Part shown: in pieces, positions 27,701 through 36,601 of the stretch
How positions within the stretch are numbered: position 1 is the first letter of the stretch
How the letters are laid out: the number at the start of each line of letters is the position of its first letter
Source: a virus
IMG/VR virus record: IMGVR_UViG_3300043567_000498
Coordinates: 19,934-83,933 of that record
Strand: one strand, 5' to 3'
Length of the DNA: 64,000 nt
The notes under the pieces: generated by a model
What the model was told of the DNA's origin: nothing
The model's input: only the letters and a program-made list of their open reading frames with translations
The model's database searches: none
Program-made: the position numbers and the translations under genes

Positions 27701-30700
27701 TGAATTGTGGACTTCTTCAGAGTTCCATCAAGATTATCATAATAAAGAATATAATCATCGGCAGTTGCTGATACTTCAGGTCTATCGGAAATTAAACCTG
27801 GTGATACACTTCTAATACTTGATATTGTAACTCCTGTTCCTAGAGTAGTTGAAGAAAGTACTTCAACTTCATTAATTTTATAAACTTTATTATTTTCTAA
27901 ATCAAAGTTTTCACTTGATTTTAATGAATCACTTGAGAAATCATAGGTTAAAGTCTTACGAATATTAGTAGACCCAATACCGATTCCGGCACCATCAAGA
28001 AGTAAATTGGTTCCTACTGTTGTTGCTATGCCTATTTGAGCATCAGCAATCTCTACAATGGTAGAATTAATTGTGGTTGTGGTTCCGTCTACATATAAGT
28101 CACCTTTAATTCTTACGACACCAGTATCAACACCTACACCAGCAGGGTCAATAATCAGTTCGGAAGGACCAGTAATTGTATTGGTGTTAATGCCAATTCC
28201 AGTACCAGAAACTCCTCCAATTTGAACGGTTGAGGTATTTTTATTGAACGTAAAGTTAGAAGAAGCTCCAGAAACTCCTGCATCATTAAAAATTACCTCA
28301 GTATCAGAACCGGCAATAGGACCAATCAGACCCTGAAGACCTTGAGTTCCTTGAGTTCCTTGAGTACCCTGAAGACCCTGAGTTCCTTGAGTACCCTGAA
28401 GACCTTGAGTACCTTGTGTACCCTGTAGACCTTGAGTACCCTGCTCACCTTGAATTCCTTGAGTTCCTTGAGTTCCTTGAGTACCCTGAAGACCCTGAGT
28501 TCCTTGAGTACCCTGAAGACCTTGAGTACCTTGTGTACCCTGTAGACCTTGAGTACCCTGCTCACCTTGAATTCCTTGAGTACCTTGAATACCTTGCTGT
28601 CCTTGAATACCTTGAGTACCCTGAAGACCCTGTGTACCTTGAGTACCCTGAAGACCTTGAGTACCTTGAGTACCTTGCGTACCCTGAAGACCCTGAGTTC
28701 CCTGCTCACCTTGAATTCCTTGAGTTCCTTGCGTACCCTGAAGACCCTGAAGACCCTGAGTTCCTTGAGTACCCTGAAGACCTTGGGTTCCTTGAGTACC
28801 CTGAAGACCCTGAGTTCCCTGCTCACCTTGAATTCCTTGAGTTCCTTGCGTACCCTGTAGACCCTGAGTACCCTGCTCACCTTGGATTCCTTGAGTACCT
28901 TGCGTACCCTGAAGACCTTGAGTTCCCTGAGTTCCCTGCTCACCTTGAATTCCTTGAGTTCCTTGCGTACCCTGAAGACCCTGAGTTCCTTGCGTACCCT
29001 GAAGACCCTGTGTACCTTGAGTACCCTGAAGACCTTGAGTACCTTGTGTACCCTGAAGACCCTGAAGACCCTGTGTACCTTGAGTACCCTGAAGACCTTG
29101 AGTTCCCTGCTCACCTTGAATTCCCTGAGTTCCTTGAGTACCCTGAAGACCCTGTGTACCTTGAGTACCCTGAAGACCTTGAGTACCTTGTGTACCCTGA
29201 AGACCTTGAGTTCCCTGCTCACCTTGAATTCCCTGAGTTCCTTGAGTACCCTGAAGACCTTGAGTTCCTTGAGTACCCTGAAGACCTTGGGTTCCCTGAG
29301 TACCCTGAAGACCTTGAGTTCCCTGAGTACCCTGAAGACCTTGAGTTCCCTGCTCACCTTGAATTCCCTGAGTTCCTTGAGTACCCTGAAGACCTTGAGT
29401 TCCCTGAGTACCCTGAAGACCCTGAGTGCCCTGAGTTCCCTGAAGACCCTGAGTGCCCTGAGTTCCCTGAAGACCCTGAGTTCCTTGAGTACCCTGAAGA
29501 CCCTGAATACCTTGTCTACCCTGAAGAGCGGCATCCTGAATTGTTGATTTATAAATTTGATCAGTTGTGTTATCATAGATCAAAATCAAATCATCAGAAG
29601 TTACACTACTTGTAGATATTTGACCCTTAATTGCCTGTTTTGTAACAATACCATCAAAGTATGGAGAAGTTACTGTGGTATCAGTAACCTGCATACCACC
29701 AGCGGAAAGTCTTACTCCATTAGGTACTTGAGTAGAACCAATACCAACACCATAGTTGAATAACCAAGCATCGGTGGTTCCTGCTCCCAAAGTACCACCC
29801 TTAATCCACATAATTTGTTTGTATGTGGATGGAATACTATCAATACCAACGATACTAATGTCAATTAATGGACTTCCTTCCGTAGAAGCAATTGCAATAC
29901 CACCATGATTTGCGGTTATATCGGTAGAAATATCATTATCAAAAGCATCGGTGGTAATACCAAGTATAATATCTTTATCATTAACTTTAAGTTCATTAAC
30001 AGCAAGGAATGCCGTAGTACCACCAACGGTAATGTTCCCACCAACATATAAGTTAGAACCATCAAAGGTTAGGTTATTGGAACCGACAGGATTATTGGAA
30101 CCATCTTTATAGATAACTTGGCCTGATGAACCCGCTACTGGACCTTCAATTCCTTGAGTTCCTTGTAATCCTTGAGTACCTTGAGTACCCTGAAGACCTT
30201 GGGTTCCTTGAGTTCCTTGAAGACCCTGAGTACCTTGAGTACCCTGAAGACCTTGGGTTCCTTGAGTTCCCTGAAGACCTTGAGTTCCTTGAGTACCCTG
30301 AAGACCTTGAGTTCCTTGAGTACCCTGAAGACCTTGAGTTCCCTGCTCACCTTGAATTCCCTGAGTTCCTTGAGTACCCTGAAGACCTTGAGTTCCTTGA
30401 GTACCCTGAAGACCTTGAGTACCCTGCTCACCTTGGATTCCCTGAGTTCCTTGAGTACCCTGAAGACCTTGAGTACCCTGCTCACCTTGGATTCCCTGAG
30501 TTCCTTGAGTACCCTGAAGACCTTGAGTACCTTGTGTACCCTGTAGACCTTGGGTTCCTTGAGTACCCTGAAGACCTTGAGTACCCTGCTCACCTTGGAT
30601 TCCCTGAGTTCCTTGAGTACCCTGAAGACCTTGAGTACCTTGAAGACCGGCAGCAAAAGGAGAAACCCAACTAACTCCAGCACCAGTAGAAATTAAAATA

Positions 30701-31377
30701 GAACCAGCAATACCTACATTACCATATACGTCTACTACCGAAGATCCTAATCCAACAGGTCCACTGAAAGTAGATATACCAGAAACATAAAGATTGGTTA
30801 AAGAACCACCAGTACCAACTAATTCACCATTAACATAAAAGTTAGAGGAAGTTACAACACCAGTAAAATATCCATCACCAGTTACCCAGAGTTTTGATGT
30901 AGGATTAACAGACCCTACACCAATATTTCCCGATACAGTTAGATTATCATCAATATTAGTTCTTCCGCTGTCAGAATTTAATTCTAAATTTCCAGAAGTA
31001 CTATAAATTAAATTCGCAGCACCTACACCAATTTCAATATCATGAGCATCTACACCAGCATTAAATGTACCCTTTCCAAGAAAATTAGCATCTTTCCAAC
31101 GATTTGCTCCAGAACCAATTTGAGGAGCTCTACCAATATCATAAACACCATCGCTAGATGGATATAAATTTGAAGAGATTCTTCCAGGAATATTAATTAA
31201 ATTAGAACTATTAGCACCAAGATTTGTATTGCCACGAACGTCTAAGTCATACTGGGCATCAAAGACTGTAGAACCAATACCTACACGTCCAATTACTTCT
31301 ACTACCTGAGTTCCTTCACTATAAGAAGATAAACCTACTTGGAGTTTCCTTTGTCTGCCGCTGACGTACTTATCCAT
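21766..31377 (-). CDS. Giant collagen-like fibre protein (3203 residues)
   Basis: One uninterrupted 9.6-kb frame. Residues 1-235 form a non-repetitive head ([20 protein letters not shown]). Six proline-free Gly-X-Y arrays follow at about 246-412, 616-1019, 1227-1477, 1904-2112, 2262-2439 and 2651-2843, roughly 1400 collagen residues in total, built from GTQ, GLQ, GIQ, GEQ and GRQ. Between them are exchangeable globular modules. A module with [12 protein letters not shown] and [10 protein letters not shown] occurs twice; one with [20 protein letters not shown]...GDLYVDGT occurs twice; and an [15 protein letters not shown] unit occurs twice. The C-terminal 110 residues ([20 protein letters not shown] ... 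[13 protein letters not shown]) are a separate, non-repetitive domain. A trimeric long fibre or whisker is likely. Confidence 0.82.
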   Translation of the reverse strand: MDKYVSGRQRKLQVGLSSYSEGTQVVEVIGRVGIGSTVFDAQYDLDVRGNTNLGANSSNLINIPGRISSNLYPSSDGVYDIGRAPQIGSGANRWKDANFLGKGTFNAGVDAHDIEIGVGAANLIYSTSGNLELNSDSGRTNIDDNLTVSGNIGVGSVNPTSKLWVTGDGYFTGVVTSSNFYVNGELVGTGGSLTNLYVSGISTFSGPVGLGSSVVDVYGNVGIAGSILISTGAGVSWVSPFAAGLQGTQGLQGTQGTQGIQGEQGTQGLQGTQGTQGLQGTQGTQGLQGTQGTQGIQGEQGTQGLQGTQGTQGIQGEQGTQGLQGTQGTQGLQGTQGTQGIQGEQGTQGLQGTQGTQGLQGTQGTQGLQGTQGTQGLQGTQGTQGLQGTQGTQGLQGTQGTQGLQGTQGIEGPVAGSSGQVIYKDGSNNPVGSNNLTFDGSNLYVGGNITVGGTTAFLAVNELKVNDKDIILGITTDAFDNDISTDITANHGGIAIASTEGSPLIDISIVGIDSIPSTYKQIMWIKGGTLGAGTTDAWLFNYGVGIGSTQVPNGVRLSAGGMQVTDTTVTSPYFDGIVTKQAIKGQISTSSVTSDDLILIYDNTTDQIYKSTIQDAALQGRQGIQGLQGTQGTQGLQGTQGTQGLQGTQGTQGLQGTQGTQGLQGTQGTQGIQGEQGTQGLQGTQGTQGLQGTQGTQGLQGTQGTQGLQGTQGTQGIQGEQGTQGLQGTQGTQGLQGTQGTQGLQGTQGTQGIQGEQGTQGLQGTQGTQGLQGLQGTQGTQGLQGTQGTQGLQGTQGTQGLQGTQGTQGIQGEQGTQGTQGLQGTQGTQGIQGEQGTQGLQGTQGTQGIQGEQGTQGLQGTQGTQGLQGTQGTQGLQGLQGTQGTQGIQGEQGTQGLQGTQGTQGTQGLQGTQGTQGLQGTQGIQGQQGIQGTQGIQGEQGTQGLQGTQGTQGLQGTQGTQGLQGTQGTQGTQGIQGEQGTQGLQGTQGTQGLQGTQGTQGLQGTQGTQGTQGLQGLIGPIAGSDTEVIFNDAGVSGASSNFTFNKNTSTVQIGGVSGTGIGINTNTITGPSELIIDPAGVGVDTGVVRIKGDLYVDGTTTTINSTIVEIADAQIGIATTVGTNLLLDGAGIGIGSTNIRKTLTYDFSSDSLKSSENFDLENNKVYKINEVEVLSSTTLGTGVTISSIRSVSPGLISDRPEVSATADDYILYYDNLDGTLKKSTIQNAALQGVQGTQGLQGTQGLQGTQGLQGTQGTQGTQGLQGTQGTQGTQGLQGTQGAQGTQGLQGTQGAQGTQGLQGTQGAQGTQGLQGTQGTQGTQGLQGTQGLQGTQGLQGTQGLQGTQGLQGTQGTQGTQGLQGTQGAQGTQGTQGLQGTQGTQGTQGLQGTQGLQGTQGLQGTQGLQGTQGLQGTQGTQGTQGLQGTQGLQGTQGAQGTQGLQGTQGLQGTQGTQGTQGLQGTQGTQGTQGLQGTQGLTGPIAGSNSQVIFNNNNVSAGATNFVYDAVNQRVGIGTTVPTTNLDVNGGIRLRGSLFDKDNEPGAPGQVLASTGSGVDWVAAAAAGAITGITIREEGSVVGTTDSVNSVNFVGPNVTATASGAGATITIADYVSNAGIATNLKGGATGNIPYQSSPDNTVFLANGTSGYVLQSNGVGAAPTWVPAAAAGAITGITIREEGSVVGTPDSVNSINFVSGNLTATATGVGATIALTDTPTFTGLTVNGTTNINSNLNVSGNITVGGTTAFISVNELVVRDKDIILGFTTNALNQDVSTDTTANHGGIAIASTEGTPLVDISVVGIDSIASTYKQIMWIKGGTLGAGTTDAWLFNYGVGIGSTQVPNGVRLAVGGVHITDSQITATRFNGTASNLDINGLPTVTDPQSGDFIALYDVSGTVVGKATIQNAALQGLQGTQGLQGTQGLQGTQGRQGTQGLQGTQGTQGTQGLQGTQGTQGTQGLQGTQGAQGTQGLQGTQGAQGTQGLQGTQGNQGTQGLQGTQGTQGTQGLQGTQGLQGTQGTQGTQGLQGTQGLQGTQGLQGTQGLQGTQGLQGTQGLQGTQGLQGTQGLQGTQGRQGLQGTQGTQGTQGLQGTQGTQGTQGTQGLQGTQGTQGLTGPVAGTDKQVIFNNNNVSAGATNFVYDAVNQSVGIGTVSPGAGIKLDVVGGEIKAGRVDTSNEGGQLSFGRATDNATAWYIDVYGNTSTPNLRFVDVSNAAVRAQIDGSGNFVFESPIELNSTLKDIYNNVGAAGSILVSTGAGVSWTTPFAAGIQGLQGTQGTQGTQGTQGLQGTQGTQGAQGLQGTQGIQGRQGLQGTQGTQGTQGTQGLQGTQGTQGTQGLQGTQGTQGLQGTQGLQGTQGTQGTQGTQGTQGTQGTQGLQGTQGTQGTQGLQGTQGIQGRQGLQGTQGTQGLQGTQGTQGTQGTQGTQGTQGLQGTQGTQGITGPVAGSNTQVIFNDNGVSGASANFTFNKNTSTVQIGGVSGTGIGINTNTITGPAELIIDPAAIGNDTGVVRIKGDLYVDGTQTIINSTTIELADLRVGIATTIGTSLLLDGGGIGIGSANIVKTILWNHTAQALTSSEDWNLASGKSYEINGTSVLNATTLGSGVTDSSLRKVAPQIISDRVELTAPEVQSGDYLLLYDVSDGQLKKATIQNAALQGLQGTQGIQGRQGLQGTQGTQGTQGTQGTQGLQGTQGTQGTQGLQGTQGTQGTQGLQGTQGLQGTQGLQGTQGLQGTQGLQGTQGLQGTQGTQGTQGLQGTQGLQGTQGLQGTQGLQGTQGLQGTQGLQGTQGLQGTQGTQGTQGLQGTQGLQGTQGLQGTQGLQGTQSTQGTQGLQGAQGLQGLQGVQGNNNGGVTVVNDVSTNALRYIVFEDVTSGVSTNVGVSSTKLTFNPSTGNVGVGTTNPANKLQVSGGSILLDNGTSATVNTSAHIGFGTNLVSRIVGRDNNTGLGFLAFLPSGVEAARFNNSGNLGIGTTNPGTSKLSVLGTVGISESGNSTNVGGRTQLSSSGSGFVLNHNDNSPIIFQTLGAERYRWDHTAAALFIGRTSSTGTSSQALQVGSATTALGAYVSGSVGIGTTNPSYKLHVVGSFGATTKSFVVPHPTKPGKTLQYGSLESPYHGIRLTGKGTIENGKCVVKLPDYISAFVKEDGVNIHITNIKHGEVLWVEEIDVANNNFTIQTKRTRGTYEFYWDFTAIRKDVADLEVEI
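22848..30640 (-). repeat. Six collagen-like coding arrays in the 3203-residue gene
   Basis: Arrays at about 22848-23425, 24060-24590, 25040-25665, 26945-27695, 28320-29530 and 30140-30640. The unit is 9 bases per Gly-X-Y, organised in 27- to 54-base higher-order units such as GLQGTQGTQ and GIQGEQGTQ. Arrays near the gene start carry GIQGEQ units; those toward the end do not, so the arrays have partly separate histories. Confidence 0.88.
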
Positions 31378-31380
31378 TTG

Positions 31381-31728
31381 TTAGTTAAGAGTTTCTAGAA
31401 TGCTTGCTATGAACTTAATATCAGTATTATTACTTGCGGAAAATCTAAGGACATCACTTGATTCCAGAACTAACTTTCCTGCTAACAAATTTGCCGTATC
31501 ATTTCCAGAGATAGGATAAGATAAAATAATTTCAGTTGTAACCGCAATTCCTGTTCTTTTATTGGTTCTTTGATGTGCGAATGAAACTGTTTGTGTTTGT
31601 GCTCCAATATTCGTTGCCTGTGCTAGAAGTACAACTCCAGTATATCCAACTGGAGCAGTATAAATGCCGACATTATTAGTATTACCAACAGTAGTAATCG
31701 TCTTGAATACATTAAGTGCTAATGCCAT
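31381..31728 (-). CDS. Small virion structural protein
   Basis: A 115-residue beta-rich protein (MALALNVFKTITTVGNTNNVGIYTAP) with VLLAQATNIGAQTQTVSFAH and GKLVLESSDVLRFSASN. There are no cysteines, membrane segments or catalytic motifs. It has the composition of small cyanophage head or tail decoration proteins. It is 3 bases from both neighbours, in the middle of the structural operon between the beta-helix protein and the giant fibre. Its precise role is unknown. Confidence 0.6.
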   Translation of the reverse strand: MALALNVFKTITTVGNTNNVGIYTAPVGYTGVVLLAQATNIGAQTQTVSFAHQRTNKRTGIAVTTEIILSYPISGNDTANLLAGKLVLESSDVLRFSASNNTDIKFIASILETLN

Positions 31729-31731
31729 TAT

Positions 31732-34086
31732 TTAATCTCCTCCTAGTGCTAGAATAAATGGTGTAATGGTAGAAAATAAACTCTTAGAATAAAATGTACC
31801 AGATATAGTACCCGTCTGCTGATCAATTACAACGCCATCACCAATTCTAAAGTTTCCTGATTGGTCCGTACTCGTGAATACAACCAATCCACCATTACGA
31901 ACATCGGTCTCATTCTCTTGAATTGGAACCCCACCTAATGAGGGAAGAGCAGTGTCAATATTTGTACCAGAACCAATATATTCCAAAGAATGCCCTGATG
32001 CCAAAATACGACTCTGTTTAAAAAATGGAACCTGTGTTCCAATTCCAACCTCATAAGGAACATTATCATTTACCGTAATAGTACAAATACCGGCAGAAAT
32101 TGGAGTAGAACTTAATATTGAATAATAAGTTGGAACCATTAAAGGAACCGCTACTGCTGTATTTATTCCAACTTCAGGACCGGTTAATGTGACTGTTGGT
32201 GTATAAGTATATCCTCTACCCGTAGAAACCATATCAATTGCAACAACAGTACCATCTTTAACTTCCGCAACTGCCTGTGCAACAACTCCAAAATCAGTTT
32301 CTGGATCAGATATAGTAATTTCCGGAGAAAGAGAATATCCAGATCCACCATTAGTTATTAATATCTTTCCTACTGTATAGTAAAGTTTGTTAAAATATAC
32401 GACCTGACCATCAAAGGGTCTTATGACATTAATTTTTGCCGTGCCGCTACCTACATAAGTATGAGGTAATGTAGAAACTCCAACATTACAAGTAAACACC
32501 GTACTTGCCATAGACACTTGTGGAAGTGAAAGGATATTCCCGGCACCAATACTAGTCGTAATAATTCCGACAAGATTATCAATAAAAGACCGAACATCGG
32601 CACAAGAAGCAGGACTCGTATTACTTCCGGTGAGTGGATCCGCAACAACATTCAAGTCTTTAACTGTTAGATTATTAGTAATTGCCAGTTTCATTAGTTC
32701 TCTGGCAGAAGTAAATCCAACTATTGTTTGTATCTCTTCTCCAACAAGACCATTATTTAAGGGAAGACCATTTTCTCCAAAATAAGCTTTTGTTGCTTCA
32801 ATAGAGTTTTCACTTGTAAAATCTCTTACATCTAGTGATACGGCATCTACAATATATCCAATATCTCTCTTACACTTATCTGGACTTGGATTTACAAAAG
32901 ATGGGAATTGTGTGGTTATTTGATTATAAGAACTATCAATAATTTCTTGTCTATTTGCCCGAATTAAATTATACGAATCAACATATCTTCCCGGAGCAAC
33001 AGTTTTTGTTTCAAATATATATCCCTTTTTTCCGCTTGGGTATGTAACAATTCCGGGACCAGAAGGGCAACTAAATTCAAGTCCAGAAAGAGAAATACCC
33101 ATACCAACCGAGAACTTATGAGCACTATCAGTATAGGCAGTTAAAAGTCCCGTCGTATTATCATAAAGAGCATTTACTATATTTAAAGTTGGTACATTTA
33201 AATCAAGAACAAAAGTATCAGCATTTTCTGCTGCAGCACTTGTGACTATTCCCGTATATTTTTTTGCTCCAACACCATCAGCAACAAGAGCATAGTTTCC
33301 AAAAGATGAGTTTGAGTTTGTAAGATCACAAGCACCACCAGATCCACAATAAACCGCTATGTCATTACAAATTGTAAAGAGAGAAACTAACTGAGCATAC
33401 CCCCCATTTGTGATTGAAACTCCAATTCCACCCTGATTATATTGAGTGAAGGAATCCGTAACCATACTCCTAGTTGGACCTATGGCATCATTACCATCAA
33501 TTTTCATTCCAATACTATTTGGAATGAAATTAGTACAGTTACGAATATATGCCGACTGACTTGAAAATCCAATCGTATTTGGATTAAAAGCAAAAACTGC
33601 CTTACCAGGATTCAAAGATCCTGTATAAGACATTTCCGTTACATAATTTCCTTCTGTAACGTGAAATAAATCTTGATTTGAATTTTGTGGAGATATTGAT
33701 ACTTCTCTTAAACTATCTCCAACAATTGAGACCTGTTTTGACAAAACTAAAGGATTATTTTCTATATAAGATCCAGAAGCAACTCTAATAACGGATCCTT
33801 CTGTTGCGATTGAGAGGGCTGCTCCAACAGTTGCTTTTGCGTCTCCGAGTTTTTTTCCTGTGTTCGTATCGTTTCCGTCTTTTGTGACATATAAAATATT
33901 AGTAACTGTTGCACCCGCACCGAGTCTAACAACTTCCGTAGAAATTCCAGTCTGCGAAAATCTATCTCTTAAAGTATAGACTTCTGCATCAAACGTATTT
34001 AAAGCTAATTCACCTGTTCTTAAATCAGAAACCGCAGGTCTTTTGCCGGGTACAGCAGACCTTTTAATACGAATCGGAGTTGCCAT
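31732..34086 (-). CDS. Beta-helix virion structural protein
   Basis: A 784-residue protein beginning MATPIRIKRSAVPGKRPAVS and continuing DLRTGELALNTFDAEVYTL, the small N-terminal domain found on many phage fibre and neck proteins. A right-handed beta-helix region follows (LYVTKDGNDTNTGKKLGDAK ... GSVIRVASGSYIENNPLVLS ... VSIVGDSLREVSISPQ), then a long beta-rich tail with PEITISDPE and PTVTLTGPEVG units. It has no evident hydrolase residues. Its place as the first gene of the structural run from 34.1 to 9.2 kb and a GGTAAATACC late-like site upstream support late expression. A tail-spike or fibre-attachment role is inferred. Confidence 0.7.
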   Translation of the reverse strand: MATPIRIKRSAVPGKRPAVSDLRTGELALNTFDAEVYTLRDRFSQTGISTEVVRLGAGATVTNILYVTKDGNDTNTGKKLGDAKATVGAALSIATEGSVIRVASGSYIENNPLVLSKQVSIVGDSLREVSISPQNSNQDLFHVTEGNYVTEMSYTGSLNPGKAVFAFNPNTIGFSSQSAYIRNCTNFIPNSIGMKIDGNDAIGPTRSMVTDSFTQYNQGGIGVSITNGGYAQLVSLFTICNDIAVYCGSGGACDLTNSNSSFGNYALVADGVGAKKYTGIVTSAAAENADTFVLDLNVPTLNIVNALYDNTTGLLTAYTDSAHKFSVGMGISLSGLEFSCPSGPGIVTYPSGKKGYIFETKTVAPGRYVDSYNLIRANRQEIIDSSYNQITTQFPSFVNPSPDKCKRDIGYIVDAVSLDVRDFTSENSIEATKAYFGENGLPLNNGLVGEEIQTIVGFTSARELMKLAITNNLTVKDLNVVADPLTGSNTSPASCADVRSFIDNLVGIITTSIGAGNILSLPQVSMASTVFTCNVGVSTLPHTYVGSGTAKINVIRPFDGQVVYFNKLYYTVGKILITNGGSGYSLSPEITISDPETDFGVVAQAVAEVKDGTVVAIDMVSTGRGYTYTPTVTLTGPEVGINTAVAVPLMVPTYYSILSSTPISAGICTITVNDNVPYEVGIGTQVPFFKQSRILASGHSLEYIGSGTNIDTALPSLGGVPIQENETDVRNGGLVVFTSTDQSGNFRIGDGVVIDQQTGTISGTFYSKSLFSTITPFILALGGD

Positions 34087-34097
34087 TTATTACATTC

Positions 34098-34107
34098 GGT
34101 ATTTACC
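34098..34107 (-). promoter_or_regulatory. T4-late-like promoter for the structural operon
   Basis: Minus strand GGTAAATACC about 12 bases before the ATG at 34086, immediately after the terminator of the HNH gene. It has the TAAATAC core but a weaker match to TATAAATA than the other sites. Confidence 0.35.
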
Positions 34108-34113
34108 AAAAAA

Positions 34114-34127
34114 GCAATATATATTGC
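34114..34127 (-). terminator. Rho-independent terminator after the HNH gene
   Basis: Inverted repeat GCAATA-TA-TATTGC followed on the minus strand by six T residues. It separates the HNH/ferredoxin-side transcript from the structural operon. Confidence 0.6.
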
Positions 34128-34141
34128 CTTGATTTATTTAT

Positions 34142-34513
34142 TCAAGAAATATTATTACGTCTTGGGCGATAAGAATATAGATTTGTTGGTGCCTCTGGTT
34201 TCATCCATTCTTGTATTTTATCAAATCTCTCTTCACTATAAAAATCTTGCTGGACATACCATAGTTTCCAGTGCTCGTGCCCCTTGGATTGATTGCAGGA
34301 ATGACAACAGGAAATTACATTCGTCTTTACATCAAGTCCACCCTTACATTGCGGAATGATGTGGTCCAGCGTGATATTCTCTTCCGAATCACAATAGGCA
34401 CACTTGTGTTCCCATTGCTCTTTTATATTTTTCCTCCACATTCGTTTTGCTTCTGCTTTACTGGTCGTTTCTAGATTAAACAGATAGTCCTTAAACGAGT
34501 GTAGAGGAACCAT
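34142..34513 (-). CDS. HNH endonuclease
   Basis: A 123-residue free-standing HNH nuclease. It has HKCAYCDSEENITLDHIIPQ with the first zinc Cys pair and the D-H of the HNH core, then CCHSCNQSKGHEHW with the second Cys pair and distal residues. Such genes are usually homing endonucleases that nick or cut DNA lacking the gene. ATG at 34513 is chosen over an upstream TTG. A GAATAAATAATC motif lies about 20 bases upstream, like late promoters of other endonuclease genes here. It stands alone between the small-gene group and the structural operon, with its own terminator, consistent with a mobile insertion. Confidence 0.78.
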   Translation of the reverse strand: MVPLHSFKDYLFNLETTSKAEAKRMWRKNIKEQWEHKCAYCDSEENITLDHIIPQCKGGLDVKTNVISCCHSCNQSKGHEHWKLWYVQQDFYSEERFDKIQEWMKPEAPTNLYSYRPRRNNIS

Positions 34514-34532
34514 AAGTATTTGCAACTTATGA

Positions 34533-34649
34533 TTATTTATTCTTTGTTCTTATAACTTCTACGAGTTCTTTGAGTGTAATATAAATGTAATGAAACTCAT
34601 CATAGTAAGTGATGTCAGAGTCTCTCTCAAAAAAGTTAAGTAGATTCAT
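34533..34649 (-). CDS. Small conserved-type phage protein (38 residues)
   Basis: ATG 34649 to TAA 34533, coding MNLLNFFERDSDITYYDEFH and 18 more residues, rich in Tyr, Ile and Lys. It overlaps the stop of the upstream gene in an ATGA, so it is likely translated by coupling. No domain recognised. Confidence 0.5.
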   Translation of the reverse strand: MNLLNFFERDSDITYYDEFHYIYITLKELVEVIRTKNK

Positions 34650-34966
34650 ACAACAAAAGGTTCTTGTTGTCTTTCTGGTAGTTTGATTTGTGGCAATGGT
34701 TCTCCAGGTCCATTGGCACCAGTTGCAGTTGGAATATCATAAGAACTACCAACACCACCTTGAACTATCTCATTTGTTGGAAGTGCTTTAGGCATTTCTA
34801 CATCAATTACTTGACCCATCAGAAACTTATTCCTTGTGATTTGTCGATTATGTGGGTCAAAATCAAACATCAACATTGCATCTGACCACTCGGCACAATC
34901 TACAATTTTTCTTCCAGTTCTTTTATCAATCACTGAAAAATATTCTTCACTATTATACTTTTTCAT
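34646..34966 (-). CDS. Hypothetical cyanophage protein (106 residues)
   Basis: A soluble protein starting [20 protein letters not shown]. Its first 60 residues look structured (DAMLMFDFDPHNRQITRNKF), then there is a low-complexity Pro/Gly tail (GANGPGEPLPQIKLPERQQ). No catalytic motif or membrane helix. It overlaps the gene upstream by 14 bases and the 38-residue gene downstream by 4, within the ferredoxin transcript. Function unknown. Confidence 0.6.
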   Translation of the reverse strand: MKKYNSEEYFSVIDKRTGRKIVDCAEWSDAMLMFDFDPHNRQITRNKFLMGQVIDVEMPKALPTNEIVQGGVGSSYDIPTATGANGPGEPLPQIKLPERQQEPFVV

Positions 34967-35198
34967 TATTTGGTTGCGAAGGTACTACAGGATTGCGATT
35001 TACATTCTTAATCACAATAAAAGCATCGTTTTGATATGTGACAGTACCATAAGGTTTTGCCCATTTTGGATTTGCATCGGGATTTGTTTCAGTGCCAGTT
35101 GCGGCAACACCACCGACTTGTACTACAATCTCATCCGTTGGTTCCCATCCAAGATTTTGAATGGCAACGGCAAGTTGTCCGAGCATTTCGGAACTCAC
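34953..35198 (-). CDS. Hypothetical cyanophage protein (81 residues)
   Basis: A GTG start at 35198 is chosen. It overlaps the ferredoxin stop (GTGA) and has AGGAGG about nine bases upstream; an ATG four codons later (35186) is the alternative. The protein reads [20 protein letters not shown], then [13 protein letters not shown] and [16 protein letters not shown]. Small and soluble, with no recognised domain. Coupling to ferredoxin translation suggests joint expression but does not prove a shared role. Confidence 0.58.
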   Translation of the reverse strand: MSSEMLGQLAVAIQNLGWEPTDEIVVQVGGVAATGTETNPDANPKWAKPYGTVTYQNDAFIVIKNVNRNPVVPSQPNNEKV

Positions 35199-35485
35199 AG
35201 GTTCTCCTCCTGTTCGGTAAGAATGACACAATCAGACTTGGGATATGCCACACAAAGAAGTGCCCATCCATCTGCCATTTGGTCATCATCAAGGAAAGAT
35301 TGGTCTTCATTATCAATCTCACCAGAGACAACCTTACCGGCACAGGCAGAGCAGGCACCTGCCTTACAAGAGAAAGGAAGATCAATTCCTGCCTCATCTG
35401 CTGCTTCTAGAATATATTGGTCTGCGGGACATTGAATAGTTTGTTCGGTTCCATCGGCGGAACGAAGAGTAACATTAAAAGTCAT
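35195..35485 (-). CDS. petF: Plant-type [2Fe-2S] ferredoxin
   Basis: A 96-residue ferredoxin with the plant/cyanobacterial cluster motif [11 protein letters not shown]: Cys 40, 45 and 48 plus Cys 78 in [11 protein letters not shown] bind the 2Fe-2S centre. Length matches photosynthetic PetF. It carries electrons from photosystem I to acceptors such as FNR or phycobilin reductases; in cyanophages it is thought to redirect host reducing power during infection. An extended -10 (TGGTATAAT, 35509-35517) lies just upstream, separate from the preceding gene. Downstream genes overlap it, so it leads a short operon. Confidence 0.92.
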   Translation of the reverse strand: MTFNVTLRSADGTEQTIQCPADQYILEAADEAGIDLPFSCKAGACSACAGKVVSGEIDNEDQSFLDDDQMADGWALLCVAYPKSDCVILTEQEENL

Positions 35486-35508
35486 AAAAGTTGTAGTGAC
35501 TATGAGTA

Positions 35509-35517
35509 ATTATACCA
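35509..35517 (-). promoter_or_regulatory. Extended -10 promoter for ferredoxin
   Basis: Minus strand TGGTATAAT: perfect -10 with the TG extension, 24 bases from the ferredoxin start and overlapping the TAA of the 43-residue ORF. No good -35 is present. Confidence 0.5.
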
Positions 35518-35641
35518 CTTTTTTATCTGTGGTGGAAGTGTTTGTTGGAAAATCCTTACGGTCTTGTACAGGTCTGTAAAGTCCAGGCCAAGTATCTTGA
35601 ATAATCTCTGCGAGTTTATATGGAGTTGTTGAGGATATCAT
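35510..35641 (-). CDS. Small hypothetical protein (43 residues)
   Basis: ATG 35641 shares its A with the TGA stop of the phosphoesterase gene (TGATG), so it is probably translationally coupled. It codes MISSTTPYKLAEIIQDTWPG then a hydrophilic tail ending in DKKVV. No domain recognised. A longer frame upstream lies inside the phosphoesterase gene and is not favoured. Confidence 0.5.
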   Translation of the reverse strand: MISSTTPYKLAEIIQDTWPGLYRPVQDRKDFPTNTSTTDKKVV

Positions 35642-36345
35642 CAGTACTTTTCCAAACAATATACACCGTTCTTTTCTAAGATGGCAGAACAAGTATCCAC
35701 AAAATCTCCACAACACATATAAGTGATTTTGCCAAAATTGCGAATATTTGCCGAATGTATGTGTCCGCAGATTACACCAGAATATTTCTTATCTCTTTGA
35801 GCACAATAAGAAGCAATATCAGTCTCATATTGATTGATATAGTTCTTACCACGCACACTATTCTTCAAAGCATAAACCAAAGAGAAACGGAAGAACCTCT
35901 CAAAAAATAAACTGAGTGGTGTAATGAATTCATATCCTTTATTAAAGATGAGTTGTTTCCAAGACCCAGAAGAATACTCAGAATACTTATCTCCGTGAAT
36001 ACAAAGAAACTTATTTCCCTTTGAATCCTTGTGCGTATATTCATCAACCATCTTAAAGTTCTTGTGTTCAAAATCAGTATAACGACGAATCATTCCTTCG
36101 TGATTTCCAAGAATATAAACAATCTCGGTTCCTTTCTTTGCGAGATTGAGAATCTGATGAACACATTCGGTGTGCTCTTTTTTCCAACGAGTATTATATT
36201 TTTCCATACAGTAGATGTCTATAATATCACCTACCAGAACTAACTTTTTGGTTTTGAGTTCTTTCAGAAACTTGAGAAACTTTTCAGTATTACATCGCGG
36301 AGTTCCCAAGTGAACATCAGATATGAAGACTGTATCGTAAGTCAT
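35641..36345 (-). CDS. Metallophosphoesterase, LpxH-like
   Basis: A 234-residue calcineurin-like phosphoesterase with the full metal-binding set: FISDVHLGTPRC (D-x-H), VLVGDIIDIY (GD), ILGNHEGMIRR (GNHE in place of GNHD), CIHGDKYSEY and GVICGHIHSAN. The DVHLG start and the GHIHSA end resemble UDP-2,3-diacylglucosamine pyrophosphatases (LpxH) of lipid A synthesis, though the substrate here is not proven. It sits between a 53-residue ORF and the 43-residue ORF in the psbA-proximal block. An extended -10 element at 36534 probably serves this operon. Confidence 0.78.
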   Translation of the reverse strand: MTYDTVFISDVHLGTPRCNTEKFLKFLKELKTKKLVLVGDIIDIYCMEKYNTRWKKEHTECVHQILNLAKKGTEIVYILGNHEGMIRRYTDFEHKNFKMVDEYTHKDSKGNKFLCIHGDKYSEYSSGSWKQLIFNKGYEFITPLSLFFERFFRFSLVYALKNSVRGKNYINQYETDIASYCAQRDKKYSGVICGHIHSANIRNFGKITYMCCGDFVDTCSAILEKNGVYCLEKY

Positions 36346-36347
36346 AT

Positions 36348-36509
36348 TCAGAATCTTTTTGGAGTGTATTCAATTCCTTCAAGAAGTGTATCTAACATCG
36401 CACCATATTCTTTGAATCTTTTGTCTCCTGCGATAAAGCATCTTTGACGCATCCAAAGAGCATCCGCAAGAAGTTTAATTTGCTCTTCGGAAAGTGATAG
36501 GTCTTTCAT
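36348..36509 (-). CDS. Small hypothetical protein (53 residues)
   Basis: Codes MKDLSLSEEQIKLLADALWM and ends GIEYTPKRF. It is helical and acidic-to-basic, with a single Cys in RQRCFIAGDK. It stops 2 bases before the phosphoesterase ATG. The promoter at 36534 lies about 25 bases upstream, making it the first gene of that operon. No known domain. Confidence 0.55.
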   Translation of the reverse strand: MKDLSLSEEQIKLLADALWMRQRCFIAGDKRFKEYGAMLDTLLEGIEYTPKRF

Positions 36510-36533
36510 TAGTAAGAAGTAACTGTTGTATGT

Positions 36534-36542
36534 ATTATAGCA
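36534..36542 (-). promoter_or_regulatory. Extended -10 promoter for the phosphoesterase operon
   Basis: Minus strand TGCTATAAT, an extended -10 with perfect hexamer, 25 bases before the 53-residue ORF. The -35 region (GTTCCT or TTGTTC at 17-19 bases) is weak. Confidence 0.48.
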
Positions 36543-36600
36543 GAGACATTATGAAAAGGAACAATCCAAATAACTGGAAGAGCAGGAGGATGAGGAGCAT
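36535..36600 (-). CDS. Possible 21-residue hydrophobic peptide
   Basis: ATG 36600 directly follows the TAA of the 51-residue ORF (TAAAATG) and codes MLLILLLFQLFGLFLFIMSL plus one Leu, a single membrane-spanning peptide. Its stop overlaps the TATAAT of the next promoter. It could be a real micro-protein or fortuitous reading of an A+T-rich promoter region; there is no clear ribosome site. Confidence 0.22.
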   Translation of the reverse strand: MLLILLLFQLFGLFLFIMSLL

Positions 36601-36601
36601 T

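Noticed and set aside
15923-30640. Possible CRISPR arrays in the highly repetitive region
   Set aside because: The repeats are contiguous 9-base coding units of Gly-X-Y in one long frame, with no unique spacers between constant repeats.
22989-30683. Very long open frames on the plus strand and in alternate minus frames opposite the collagen repeats (up to about 400 codons, Pro/Glu/Tyr/Leu-rich or Lys/Val-rich)
   Set aside because: They are by-products of the 9-base repeats, which keep all frames open. They lack ribosome sites and have repeat-imposed composition.
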